DNA of 64,000 nt from Diplolepis rosae. Lineage: Eukaryota; Arthropoda; Insecta; Hymenoptera; Diplolepididae. The notes beneath the pieces are model-generated. The model saw nothing but the letters and a program-made list of their open reading frames with translations, searched no databases and was not told where the DNA came from. Below are positions 1 through 9,948 of the stretch, piece by piece. Both the position numbers and the translations under genes were made by a program. The stretch lies in the NCBI GenBank assembly GCA_030998225.1, contig JAPYXD010000484.1, forward strand, positions 434,001 to 498,000. The letters run 5' to 3'. Position 1 is the first letter of the stretch, and every line of letters begins with the position of its first letter.

Positions 1-205
1 TTATCCAATCTGATACGCGACGGGTGATCCTCCGATAATGTAGGCAATGGCAAAAATTTCAAACTCAACTAATTAATTTGCAACAAATATTTTCCGAAAT
101 ATTTCTTCTTGTAATTATAAAAATGTAATAGTTGACAGACCTTCCGTAGTGCCCTTTCTCTTTAATTTCACAAATTGTTAATTGTATGTCGTATTTTACT
201 TTATT

Positions 206-943
206 ACTTCCGAAAAGGTAAAAACGCAGTGCTAGCTCGGAAAAAGTTGTATGATGTTTATGGTGAAAAATCATTAAGAGAACGCTAGTACCAGAATTGT
301 TTTGTTCGTTATCGTTTCGGAGATTTTGACCTCAAAGGTACAACACGCTCTGGACACCCAACTGAAGTTGACGACGACAAAATAAAAGCAATGATAGAAA
401 ATAACTGGCGTAGTACGACACGAGAGAAGCTTAAGACATAACACATACATGCGTTGAAAGACATTTAAAACAACTTGCTTACGTTAATATGCTCGATATT
501 TGAGTTCTTCAAAAATTGAACGAAATTCAGCTCACCAAAACAAATTTTCGTTTGCGATTCACCGATCCATTTTTGAAACGGATCATAACGGGCGATAAAG
601 AATGAGTTTTTTACGATAACTTCGTTCGAAAAATATCATGGAGCAAGCGAGATGAGCCTGCACAATCGACATTAAAAGCTGATATTCATCAAAAGAAGGT
701 TATGCTGAGTGTTTGGTGGGATTTCAAAGGTATTGTTTATTTTGAGCTGCTCCCAAGGAACCAAACTATCAATTCGAATCATAAGTGGCAATGAAACATG
801 GTTAAAATACGTGAATATCGTTTGAAAAGAATTGATCAATAGGAAGGGTGTCTTCTTTCACTACGACAAAGCTAGACCACACGCATCTTTGATAACTCGC
901 GGAAAATTATGAGAGATTGGCTGGTAAGTTTTGATGCATGGAC
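206..943 (+). pseudogene. Mariner transposase relic, 3' end lost
   Basis: Conceptual translation across several frames shows mariner landmarks in order: a helix-turn-helix stretch ending FVRYRFGDFDLKG, then RSGHPTEVDDDKIKAMIE, the segment WSKRDEPAQSTLKADIHQKK followed by VMLSVWWDFKGIVYFELLP, and FHYDKARPHASL, where the second catalytic Asp lies. In the DNA-cutting domain of mariner enzymes this Asp belongs to a DD34D triad. The frame carries many stops and indels and the third Asp region is missing. The relic ends where the poly-T of the R1-like element begins at 944, and I did not find the missing part beyond that element. It is non-functional and distinct in sequence from the mariner at 4768-6080. 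Confidence 0.8.
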
Positions 944-1058
944 TTTTTTTTTTTTGTGAGGAGGAAAAATGGCAAAATCTTTTATAGACGTTGTACAGGA
1001 CTCTCGGAGGACGGGTCTAGGCATACCTGTTAAAACCCTGTCTGCTCACCATGCCATC

Positions 1059-2849
1059 TCATCTGCCATTTCTCGACGAGTCTGCCAGGACCAGCACAAC
1101 GCTCGTCGAGATAGTTCTATATGCCGAAACTATTCTCAGCGCGACAAGTCTCTGCGCCAAGAACAGCTTCTTCTGGATAGCATGGTTTTGCAAGGCATTG
1201 GCCCAGACCGGAGCTGCATAAAGCAGCTCCGAATGGACCACGCTCGCCACCAATTTTCTTTTCGCTTCCCTGGGTCCACCAATGTTGGGCATGAGCCGGG
1301 CCAAGTTCGCTCCATATTGGATGGCGATGGCAGCTGCGATCGTTAGGAGTTCGCCAAAGCTAAGCCTTCGATCCAACTGCACCCCCAGGTACTTAATGCT
1401 TGTTTTCCACTCGACTTCATGCTCTCCGAGAACGATCCTCGGATATTGGAAGGATCTCCTGTCCGTAACGAGCAAAGCCTCGGTTTTCTCAGGGGCCATT
1501 TTAAGACCTCTGCCATCCAACCAGCGCTTTGCTCGCCACAGACTTTCATTGATCCTCAGCTCTAGGATTCTGACGTCGTCAGCGGCGCACACGACAATTG
1601 CGTCATCCGCGAAGCCGACGATGCTCGTTCCAGCAGGTAGGTCCATGCGCAGAAAGTCATCGTACATGATGTTCCAAACGAGTGGACCTACCCGCGACCC
1701 TTGAGGAGCGCCACATGTCATCTCTTCTTTGAGAGACCATTTGTCGCCCTCGTATATCACCCACCTGTCGCTCAGATAGTCATCTATCATTCGCAACAGG
1801 TAGTCTGGAACCTTTTTCCGCATCATCGTCTCGATGCAGATGTCCCATCTCGCGCGATATTGAACGCATTGCGTATGTCAATGCTAATCAACGCACAGAA
1901 TCCCTTACGCTTACCAGTTCCTTTTCTTGCATTTGTGGCGATGTTAACCACAGCTTGGATCGCGTCCACAGTGGACCTGCCTTTCCTGAATCCGAACTGG
2001 TTTTCCGAGAGCCCGTTCTCCCCGACCAAGAGAGCCTGAAGCACTTGTAGAATCAACTCCTCCAGAAGCTTTCCCATCGTATCCAATAAGCATATTGGTC
2101 TATACGACGAGGCAACCCCTAGAGGTTCGTTGCCCTTCCTCAGTAGGACCAACCTCTGCTTCTTCCAATCTGCGAAGAACCTCCCATCCCGAAGACAGGA
2201 GTTAAAGGCTTCTAGGAGGATCTCCGGGTATGCCCCGATCACCTCTTTGAGGATCTCGTTCGGCACCCCGTCGATACCCGGCGCTGTATTTGCCTTAAGC
2301 CTTCCACCCGCTCTCTTTAGTTCTTCGAGAGTGAAGAGTTCTTCGCGCCGGACCACGCTGGAACTTCGGTCCTATCTTTGGAACGGCTCCACGTGTGGAA
2401 ACAAGCTTCGCACAATGTACTTGACTCGATCGGGATTATCCAGGCCCGGGGTCTTTCTTCTAGTCACCAATCTCTTGGTGACTATTTTGAAGGCGAGACC
2501 CCATGGATCCTTCTCGACCTCACCGATCAAGTCTTTCCAGCATTGAAGTCTGCTTTTCTTCATGCCTCGCCTCAAAGCTATTTTTTCTCCTTTCCATGCG
2601 AGGCATCGAGTAGTCACAAGCCGCGACCACCTTCTGCCTCACCGAGCGCACAGCAGCTTCAAACGACCCAGCAGGGCACACCCAACCAAGCTCATCCATG
2701 AGCCTGGTTTCTTCGAGGTGTTCGCGAAGTCTTTCTCTGTTGAGTCGTCTCGTGTTCCAGGAGGGGCTCCTTCCTTCGCCGCCCCTACCCTTATCCACCG
2801 CCTGACACCGTTGTTCTAGTGTAAATTCGATGCACCGGTGACCACTCAA
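1059..2849 (-). pseudogene. Reverse transcriptase region of R1-like copy 1
   Basis: Frames 1059-1826, 1823-2356 and 2372-2849 together cover the RT. From N to C one sees NTAPGIDGVPNEIL (RT palm entry), GFRKGRSTVDAIQ, then GAPQGSRVGPLVWNIMYDD and the catalytic FADD box in GFADDAIVVCAADD. The thumb segment KYLGVQLDRRLSF and the VVHSELLYAAPVW motif follow. These are standard landmarks of non-LTR RTs. Frameshifts separate the pieces near 1825 and 2360, so no complete enzyme can be made. The segment just upstream (2520-2849) holds the end of the endonuclease, where the usual SDHR motif reads SGHRCIEF, that is, the Asp is lost. Confidence 0.8.
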
Positions 2850-2916
2850 GGTTATTACCTCGAGAACCGACCAGTTGCTTATCCTTGAAGCGAGGCGAGG
2901 TGCGGCAGTTGTGAGA

Positions 2917-3534
2917 TCAATTATTGACCCCCCCCCCCGCTCCTCGTCTGAACGTAAATTCCCCGCCCTGATTCAAGACGATCAGTTCGTTCCTAGCCAC
3001 CATCTCGCCAACCAAGATTCCCCTCCTATCTAGGCGGGCCTCACCCCACTCGGGCGACATACTGTTGAAGTCACCCCCTATGAGGGATCGCCCGATGGCC
3101 TCACGGTGGCTTTCCTCAAGGAGGAGGATCTGGGTCTCAAAGACATCGAAGGGATCGCCGGGGGAGAAGTAGCAGCTGTACACACGCACACCCGCCACCT
3201 CCACCCAAACGAACCCCGCGTCGGTCTCCAGGAAGTCCCCGACGCCCAAATCAGGGTTACAAACAAGGATGCCGGCCCTCCTTGATGCATCCTGATACCA
3301 AGCAGAGTTATCGGACCACTTGTACTGCTCACTAATGAGCAGCACATCAGCCCCCCTCTCCCTGGCAGTCTGCTTCAGGAGGTCCTGGGCATCCTTCCCC
3401 CTTCCGAGGTTGAGCTGCAGGAACTTCAATTCCTGCCTCTCACCCTCCGAAGCTCTTCCTGGAAGACTGGGCAGGAGCCGCTCCCTGACACATGGGCGAC
3501 ATCTTTGTCGCCCCTGTCTGCGCATGACAGGCAC
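2917..3534 (-). pseudogene. APE-like endonuclease region of R1-like copy 1
   Basis: The frame starts inside the end of the gag frame, as is common for ORF2 of such elements. It contains LKFLQLNLGRGKDAQDLL, a conserved first strand of EEP-fold nucleases, then SRRAGILVCNPDL, DAGFVWVEVAGVRVYSCYFSP, and GGDFNSMSPEWGE, where the catalytic D and N lie. In this family the nuclease nicks target DNA to prime reverse transcription. The frame breaks in a homopolymer (a C run at about 2930-2940 on the + strand), after which the nuclease continues in another frame. Copy 2 at 29.4 kb has the same segment, with GGDFN altered to AGHLN. Confidence 0.8.
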
Positions 3535-4030
3535 CTTGGTGGCGCCTTACAAGCCCTGGCCAAGTGTCCCGTCGCGCCGCATCTCCAACAGGCGTTTTTC
3601 CTGTCGGAGTTGCTGCAGCCCCGGGACCCGTGGCCGTACCCAAGGCACCTGAAGCAGCGGGCGACTTCCACGTGCTCGCGAATACGGCACTCCACACACC
3701 CAGTCCTCAACTTACCTAGCTGAAGCAGACGCTGAAATTTGCGCCCTTTCCCCGACCGCCAGGTCGAGCTCCTTTCGGAAGGCCGAAACGTCTCCCCCCT
3801 TTTTGAGGACCAGAAGGACTTCTTCTTTCCTGGTCCTCCGGACAGACAGGACCTCAAGTCCTGCCTTCCGGGGGTCGACCTTCGCCTTCGCTCTCCAGGA
3901 AGCACTTGTGGGTGTTGAGCATACTGCTCAACACCTCAGTTGCCTCGTTCACCGAGTCTTTAACGAAGCCAGGGTTATTCCTCAGCATACCCTGTTGTAT
4001 AACGCTGAGGGCCCTGGCTAACTTTTCCAT
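3426..4030 (-). pseudogene. gag-like ORF1 of R1-like copy 1 with zinc knuckles
   Basis: An ATG at 4030 opens a frame beginning MEKLARALSVIQQGML. After a frameshift near 3880 it continues in the frame 3426-3905, whose C-terminal part reads CFRCLGYGHGSRGC, then CWRCGATGHLARAC, then CLSCADRGDKDVAHVSGS: two CCHC knuckles plus a third CxxC-type finger. Such gag proteins coat the retrotransposon RNA. Much of the middle of ORF1 is missing compared with copy 2 (29.4-30.3 kb), so copy 1 carries an internal ORF1 deletion. The stop at 3426-3428 overlaps the endonuclease frame. Confidence 0.75.
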
Positions 4031-4767
4031 TTTTTCATTTTATTATTAAAAAATTATTAAAAAAAAGTTTTTTTATACACTTTTTAGCCACATTTAGCAG
4101 CCAAAAATGACGAAAAAAAGCACTTTTTTTTCAAGACGTGATTTCAATATTTTGAAATCAAATTTTTTGGAGTTGCTGTCATTCATGCACTCGGGGGAAG
4201 CCTGCTGAATAATAAAAAAAATTGGGTTGCATGTTTCAGATGAAAACTTTGGGCTCCGCGATGTACCGCGAAAAATCCGTCCGCCGCGACACGCCACACG
4301 CGATCATCAATAAGTCCGCCATTTTTTAATTTTAGTTCTTAAAAAAATGCTTTTTTTGTAGTTCAAACATGTCTTTAAATATATGCAAAAAATTATCCGT
4401 GTGTGTTTTTATTTTCCGAGTGAAAAAAATTCCCAAAAAATGACCACTTTTTGACAAGCTGGATAGTGCGCCCCCCTTAATATCGACGTCACGAGGTTGG
4501 TAGAACTGAAAATATAACTTCACAACGCATATTATAATTTAAAATTGTAGCCTTTGAATTGTGAATACGGCATACGTTGTATATTCAAATTCTACAGCCA
4601 GCACACACAATGAAGCGCGCCGTGTCGGTGTGTCCCCACTTCCTCGCTTCGATTTCACGCTTTCGGCTGTTGAGTCAAGATCGAAAATTATGTTTCTGTC
4701 GACTTCGTGTCAAAGTGGCGCGAAGCAGACGACAAATTTAAAATCACCAAATATATCATTTAAGATA
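4031..4767. other. Unassigned AT-rich spacer
   Basis: The stretch holds A/T homopolymers, a short CpG-rich patch at about 4255-4310, and no coding signal I could support. The short frames here have no recognisable domain. Position 4766-4767 is the TA target of the next mariner. Confidence 0.5.
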
Positions 4768-6080
4768 CAAGGTGCGTTCCAAAATAAACGAGACTTTTGT
4801 CCTAAAAATTTTTTTGGTGGTACCATCTGTGAATGAGGTAGTGCGTTGGAAAGTTATATGCCTCCCTGACTTCCAGTGACAGTTTTATGACATTCGGTTC
4901 AGTGGAAGCGAAGTTATTGCGTCTAAAGTGTCAGTGTGTTTGTGTCATCGGTACAAAAATGAGTTTCGAACAAAGAGCTAATATCAAATTTTGTTTTAAA
5001 ATCGGTAAAACGTTTACCGGAACATTTGAATTGATCAAAAAAGTTTATGGCGATGATTGTCTAACTCGTGCCAGAGTTCATGAGTGATTTACACGTTTCA
5101 GAGATGGTCGTGAGGACATAAATGACGATGAACATACGGGCCGCCCAAAATTAGTGATCACCGAAAACTCCATCGAAATTGTGCGTGAATTTATCAAAAA
5201 TGAGCCGAAATCATCTTTGAAATTCATGGAATAGGAGTTGAATATCTCCAAAACATCGATTTATCGCATTTTAACCGATCATTTGGGCTTACAAAAGGTC
5301 TGTGCACGTTTTGTTCCCCACGAGTTAACTGATGACCAAAAATTGCTCAGAATTCAACATTCGAAAGACATCATTAAAGAGGCGAGAAAAGACGAGAGCT
5401 TCCTTTACAACATTGTAACTGGTGATGAAACGCGGTGTTTCCAGTATGAACCTGAAACCAAGCGTCAAAGTGCCGAATGGAAGGCCTCAGACGAGCCACC
5501 ACCCAAAAAATCGCGTTTGGAGAAGTCAAAAATCAAGTCGATGCTCATTTGTTTTTACGATTCCAAGGAAATTGTCCACAAGGAGTTCGTGCCAACGGGC
5601 CAAACCGTCAATGCAATTTTCTATCTTGGCGTTTTGAAGCGTTTGTTGCATCGCATTCGTCGAATTCGGCCTGAATACCGCGAAGGAGGAAGCTGGCGCT
5701 TATTGCATGATAATGCACCATCTCATAGATCCACTCTTGTGACTGATTTTTTTACTAGAAATCGCATTTTAACCATCAGTCACTCACCGTATTCGCCTGA
5801 TATGGCTCCCTGTGACTTCTACCTATTCGGAAAATTGCATTTGGCCATGAAAGGAAAACGTTTTGTGTCCGTAGAGGCCACCCAAAAGGCTTTTACCGAC
5901 ATCCTGAAGGACATTCCGGTCAATGACCTGAAACACTCTTTTGAAAAGCTTTTGGATCACGCAAAACATTGTATCGAGGCCGGAGTGGACTGTTCTGAAT
6001 AAATAAACTCGAATTTATCAGAACAAAGCTCCTGTCGTTTCTATTTTAGCTCAGTCTCGTTTATTTTGGAACGCACCTTG
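4768..6080 (+). mobile_element. Mariner element, complete ends with TA target duplication
   Basis: The ends are perfect inverted repeats of at least 27 bp, beginning CAAGGTGCGTTCCAAAATAA at 4768 and mirrored at 6054-6080. Both are flanked by TA (4766-4767 and 6081-6082), the target duplication made by Tc1/mariner insertion. Total length is 1,313 bp, typical for mariner, and the single transposase frame fills the middle. Intact ends and an almost uninterrupted frame point to a fairly recent insertion compared with the other mariner relics here. Confidence 0.95.
4959..6002 (+). pseudogene. Mariner transposase (DD34D) with two nonsense codons
   Basis: From the ATG at 4959 one frame runs to TAA at 6000-6002, 347 codons, the usual mariner length. 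It is broken only by TGA at 5085-5087 (one base from the Trp codon expected there) and TAG at 5232-5234. The N-terminal half holds helix-turn-helix regions (FCFKIGKTFTGTFELIKKVYG; NISKTSIYRILTDHLGL). The catalytic residues are in VTGDET, LLHDNAPSH and SPDMAPCDFYLF, with exactly 34 residues between the second and third Asp, hence DD34D. Transposases of this type cut at the TIRs and paste into TA. The stops make this copy non-autonomous, but it keeps ends an active relative could mobilise. Confidence 0.92.
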
Positions 6081-6082
6081 TA

Positions 6083-6816
6083 TTACCTTTCTTTCATAGA
6101 TATTTTTGAAAACATTCACCTAAAATGAATATCTAAACATTTTATTTTTGATTTTAGGATGATTTAAACACTTAAAAAATCATTATCTATTGAAATTTAA
6201 AGTCAATAAAATTTCAAAGTTTAAAACAAAATATCAATTTCCATATTTCTTAGCTATACAAATCAAATAATTCAATTAGAAAATTATGTAAAGGATATTA
6301 TATATTAAGGAATGATAAAATATGATATTGGAGTTTAAAAAATAAAATATTAAAATACTTGATCAATACATTAATTATATCTAATTATACACTCGAAATT
6401 ATACAGTAGAGTTTCTTCTCTGGTATAAAGCAACATTTAAAAAAATTTCATTTAAATAAAATACTCTGAAAACTTTTTGAAATACGTAATATTATTCAGA
6501 TATGAATTTCATTATAAAACTGTGAATAAAAGGTTTCAGTATTCAAAAAACCAAAATTTCATCTAAATGTGCATACGAAATGACACTTTACGATTTCTCT
6601 TATGTAAAATACAAATACATAATATTTATTTTGAATAAAATAGTTTTTAAAAAATTTTATAGTACACTACCGTGGGAAATTGTGCGCTCGGTGCTTGTGA
6701 GCGCTATTAAAAATCACTGATAACTTTGAATCACGATATCTCGGTGAAAAAAAGAGATAGGGCATTTTTAAAAAAAACAGTAGGAAAGCTTATGAAATTT
6801 CACGTCTAGTGATACT
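6083..6816. other. AT-rich spacer, no gene seen
   Basis: Mostly A/T-rich sequence without supported coding potential. A patch at about 6668-6770 resembles weakly the sequence around 19.89-19.99 kb (both contain AAATTGTGCGC followed by a GTTATTAA-like stretch and AAAAGAGATA), perhaps an old shared repeat. Confidence 0.4.
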
Positions 6817-7116
6817 CAAAAATAGTATATTGTGTATCTAGGAGGTAAAGTAGGTCTTTTGGGGCGAGGACCAATGTATTCAGGCCGAGTCGTAGCCGAG
6901 CGCGCGCCGAAGGCGCGTGCGAGGAGGAGACGAGGACTGAATACATTGGTCGAGTCCCAAAATGACCAACCTCCGTGGTACACACGATATTTTTTGCAAA
7001 AATACGTCCTAAAGAAGTATTTCGAGTGTCTGTAGAATGGTATTGAGAGTGTCCAATTACGACTCGGTGGAATAGTAACATGCTATAACAATAATATTGA
7101 TAAATATGGCACGAAA
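6817..7116 (+). repeat. Left inverted repeat of recombinase element
   Basis: From CAAAAATAGTATATTGTGTA near 6818 to AATATTGATAAATATGG near 7109 this sequence matches, in reverse complement, 10111-10344 with few mismatches. The left arm carries about 60 bp that the right arm lacks: CCAATGTATTCAG and CTGAATACATTGG form a 13-bp inverted pair around a CG-rich core (about 6880-6945). Confidence 0.9.
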
Positions 7117-7118
7117 GG

Positions 7119-7222
7119 TTGTGGAAAGGGCTGTAGGGGGAGGGGCCCAGGGGCGGAGCCCCGGTGGGGGTGCAGGGGGCAAAGCCCCTGCCGGGGGGTT
7201 TGGGGGGCCGTGCCCCCCGAAT
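7119..7222. repeat. GC-rich iterated hairpin block
   Basis: About 100 bp with very high G content on the + strand, sharply unlike the AT-rich surroundings. It contains three successive hairpin motifs of the form GGGGC-xxx-GCCCC: GGGGCGGAGCCCC, GGGGCAAAGCCCC and GGGGGCCGTGCCCCCC, separated by G-rich linkers. Its function is unknown; the G runs could also form quadruplexes. It has no counterpart next to the right inverted repeat. Confidence 0.8.
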
Positions 7223-7872
7223 TGTATGGAACAAATTTGATTGAATTTAATAATGTATGGAAAAGTATAAACTTTGGTTAGATTAATTAAATATTTTTTA
7301 ATTTATGAATAATCGCTGAATTTCAAACTGCAGCATTTTTATGATTGTTGAAATATTCCCACTATTTTGAACTGTACAATTTCTTCTGGAAATTATTTTG
7401 CCACTGCGTTAAGCATACGAGAAAATTAATTAATTTACCAAATACCGTAATAATCGACTATTTTTCTAATAAAAAAATGTAGAAAGGTTGTTGTAAAAAA
7501 ATATTGACATTTGGTCAATCAATAAATAAAAAAAGATAATTTAGAATTACCTAAAAAGAAGTTTTTCAGTGACAAATTACTAATTATCCCAAAAATTGTA
7601 CCTAAAATTTTTTAAACTTGGAGAAACAAAATTTTACGTTCCAGAACAATACATAATTAATCTAACCAAAGTTTATACTTTTCCATACGTTATTAAATTC
7701 AATCAAATTTGTTTCTTCAAATACTGAATAACCCAAAAATTGTACCTAAAATTTTTTAAACTTGAAGAAAAAAAATTTTACATTCCAGAAAAAAAATTAT
7801 TTAATACTAGTTCAGTTACAAAAAACACTTTGAAATATGTGACCACTTTAAATAGCATATTTGTGGGAGAAA
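7223..7872. repeat. Subterminal AT-rich modules of the recombinase element
   Basis: A module containing AAAAATTGTACCTAAAATTT, a run TTACGTTCCAGAA and TAATCTAACCAAAGTTTATA occurs at about 7588-7737 and again, partly, at 7734-7815. The same module lies in the same orientation at 9949-10110, and a piece of it is inverted at 7223-7300. The stretch 7300-7587 is AT-rich without other signal. Multiple subterminal copies are what one expects of protein-binding sites near transposon ends; that role is inferred. Confidence 0.75.
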
Positions 7873-9271
7873 TTATTTATTTTGGACTATATTTACTGAA
7901 CAGTTTGTGAAGTGAAATATTTGTGTCGCTGCAGATGAAGAGGTATTGACATCTGTAGTGACTTGACTTGACGCAATTATAGTTGATGTATTAGATAGTT
8001 TTTTTTTTTTCGGCGACGGAGGCAATTCATTGTCAAGGTTCAAATTTATATTAGTTGAAATCATGGCGCTCGTTTTCTGTTTGTTTGAGACGGAGTCGTC
8101 GCAATATCCTTGTGCAGTGGAATCTGATTTCCATCCCCCAAGGTTTTTCAACCGCAACATCGAGGCTCCGGACTGGGCCAGTAATGTTGCTGCAGTGCGA
8201 CGGAATGTATGACCAGTGTACGTTTCTGGATTTTCTAGTTCGAGAAACAATGCTATTTCGTTTGGCATTTTAGAGAATTTATGCTTGCCAATAAATTGAA
8301 TGGAACATTTTCCGTTTTGATAATTAACGAAAAAGCGATCAGACACAACATTCTCAGGCCGCATGTTTATATACTTTTTTATAATGTCGTAGAATTTCTC
8401 GTCGATGGTAAAGCTTCGACTTGTTTCCGTTTTTGATGCTGGAACTTGAACATGCAGCATTAGGTCATGGAATTTGAGATGTTTCATAGCTACGTTGATC
8501 AATTCGCACCCTCGCATTGCGCCATTAATTCCGAAAATGCAAGCAATCTGTAGACAATTAATTATATTTAACGGTGTGAATAATTGAAGTTATGAATAAC
8601 AGTTTAATATCTTATTTTGTTTTATTTATTTATTTATAATTCATCCAGCAGAAATCATTATTACTAAAGAAATAAGTTCATATTTTCTTTTTATTATTAT
8701 CTTAACCTCAAAATTAATAATTCAAGATAGTTTTTCTGTTATTCGTGATGAGAAAAAGTTGTTCGCTTTATCTTGCAATGCGAAAATCAACGATTGTTGT
8801 TTGACACGTTAATATCTATCATTTAATTTATTTATTATTTATTGTGCGAAAGTTACTTACCTTTGTTGCAAGATAATTGTGGTCTGGAGCTTCGAGAAGA
8901 AATTTTTCAATTTCTTTGGCTGTAAAGGTATTTGATTTCTTCTTTACGTAGTTTTTATTTTTGGCTTTGATAAAATATTTCAACTTGAGGAAGGACTCGA
9001 TGTCTATGTTTTCATTTTGTTTTATCAGAGCCTTTAGCATTGAGTACTGGCTCCACAAAGTTGAAGGCTGATATTTTTCGGCCAAGTTGCTCATGTAGGC
9101 TAACAGCACATTCTCGGATGTTTTTGATGCATTGTTATCTTTTTTCCAGTCGGTGAAAAATTTATAGGTTTGTTCGTAGATATGTCGTGACTTTTCAGGG
9201 AGCAAATAGTTCGAGGTTTTTTCAGCTTCTCTTAGCAATTCGGGTGGAGTTGATAAAAACTCTTCTTCCAT
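7873..9271 (-). CDS. Tyrosine recombinase (Crypton-like integrase), two exons
   Basis: Minus-strand gene: exon 1 is 9271-8861, the intron 8860-8548 (GTAAGT donor, TCTACAG acceptor, phase 0), and exon 2 is 8547-7873, giving 361 residues. Residues 1-137 look like the SAM-like core-binding domain of phage-integrase proteins. The catalytic domain carries the full set: Arg in GINGAMRGCEL, Lys in PASKTETSRSF, His-x-x-Arg in TGHTFRRTAATLL, Trp in LGGWKS and the nucleophile Tyr in AQGYCDDS. Such enzymes cut and join DNA through a 3'-phosphotyrosine link. A basic stretch PSPKKKK near the C-terminus may be a nuclear signal. AATAAA overlaps the last codons. No stop or frameshift interrupts the spliced frame, unlike almost every other element here. 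Confidence 0.85.
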
Positions 9272-9332
9272 TGCGTTATACGATTTTGTTATTGTTTTTG
9301 TCAGAAGAATTAAGAATTTTCAACTAGCGGGT

Positions 9333-9944
9333 TAGCACTGAGCCCAGAACGTGCGAGATGGCTCCCTGGTGAGCAATGAAGGATTTAGCTTAATGGCTGC
9401 TGTCGCCATCTCGCGGTCCGATCAAGTACTTGCTTGGGGGGAAATAGAATCCATTTCTCGCAACTGTGCAGAGGGCGTAAGGAACAAAAGTAGGACATAA
9501 GGAACGAAAGTAGAACTTAAGGAAGAAAACAGATACAATATGAACATGCTGGTCGTAAATGGACAACTTTACAGCCGCTCTACAGGGGCTCGTAGAACTA
9601 CTTTAGTGCCTGTTTTGCAAAAATATTTTATTTTTATATTTTTATATTTTATTTTTTTGCAAAACAGGCACTAAAGTAGTTCTACGAGCCCCTGTAGAGC
9701 GGCTGTAAAGTTTTCCATTTACGACCAGCATGTTCATATTGTATCTGTTTTCTTCCTTAAGTCCTACTTTCGTTCCTTATGTTCTACTTTTGTTCCTTAC
9801 GCCCTCTGCACAGTTGCGAAAAATGGATTATATTTCCACCCAAGCAAATACTTGATCGGACCGCAAGATGGCGACAGCAGGGATTAAGCTAACTCCTTCA
9901 TTGCTCACCAGGGAGTCATCTCGCACGTTCTGGGCTCAGTGCTA
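9333..9944. mobile_element. Foldback element: near-perfect 612-bp palindrome
   Basis: The left arm starts TAGCACTGAGCCCAGAACGT at 9333 and is mirrored up to 9944, with an AT-rich loop near 9625-9655. Arms are about 290 bp with only scattered mismatches and small indels. There is no coding frame. Such structures are non-autonomous foldback transposons or very long hairpins. The arms contain several variants of AGGAACGAAAGTAG. It sits between the recombinase gene's 5' end and the right module, so it could be a nested insertion or a part of the larger element. Confidence 0.85.
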
Positions 9945-9948
9945 ATAC

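Larger units (their letters stand above)
944..4030 (-). mobile_element. R1-like non-LTR retrotransposon, copy 1 (degenerate)
   Basis: Read on the minus strand this unit runs from a gag-like ORF1 (ATG at 4030) through an endonuclease, a reverse transcriptase and a 3' UTR, and ends in a poly-A tail (the T run at 944-955 on the + strand). This order, with two consecutive CCHC knuckles in ORF1 and an APE-type endonuclease ahead of the RT, fits the R1/Jockey group. Compared with the copy at 26.9-31.0 kb, about 130 bp is deleted near 1082, as is most of the C-terminal zinc-finger region, and frameshifts are present. The 3' UTR matches the fragment at 23.8 kb, which defines the family's true 3' end. 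The 5' limit beyond the ORF1 ATG is unclear. Confidence 0.85.

Noticed and set aside
969..3905. Plus-strand open frames across the R1-like copy
   Set aside because: They are antisense shadows of the RT, endonuclease and gag frames on the minus strand.
4094..4523. Small minus-strand genes in the 4.1-4.5 kb spacer
   Set aside because: Low-complexity frames rich in Lys/Phe from A/T runs, no domain or conserved motif.
7119..7222. Bacterial contamination or a GC-rich exon
   Set aside because: It sits continuously inside an AT-rich eukaryotic element and consists of hairpin repeats without a coding frame.
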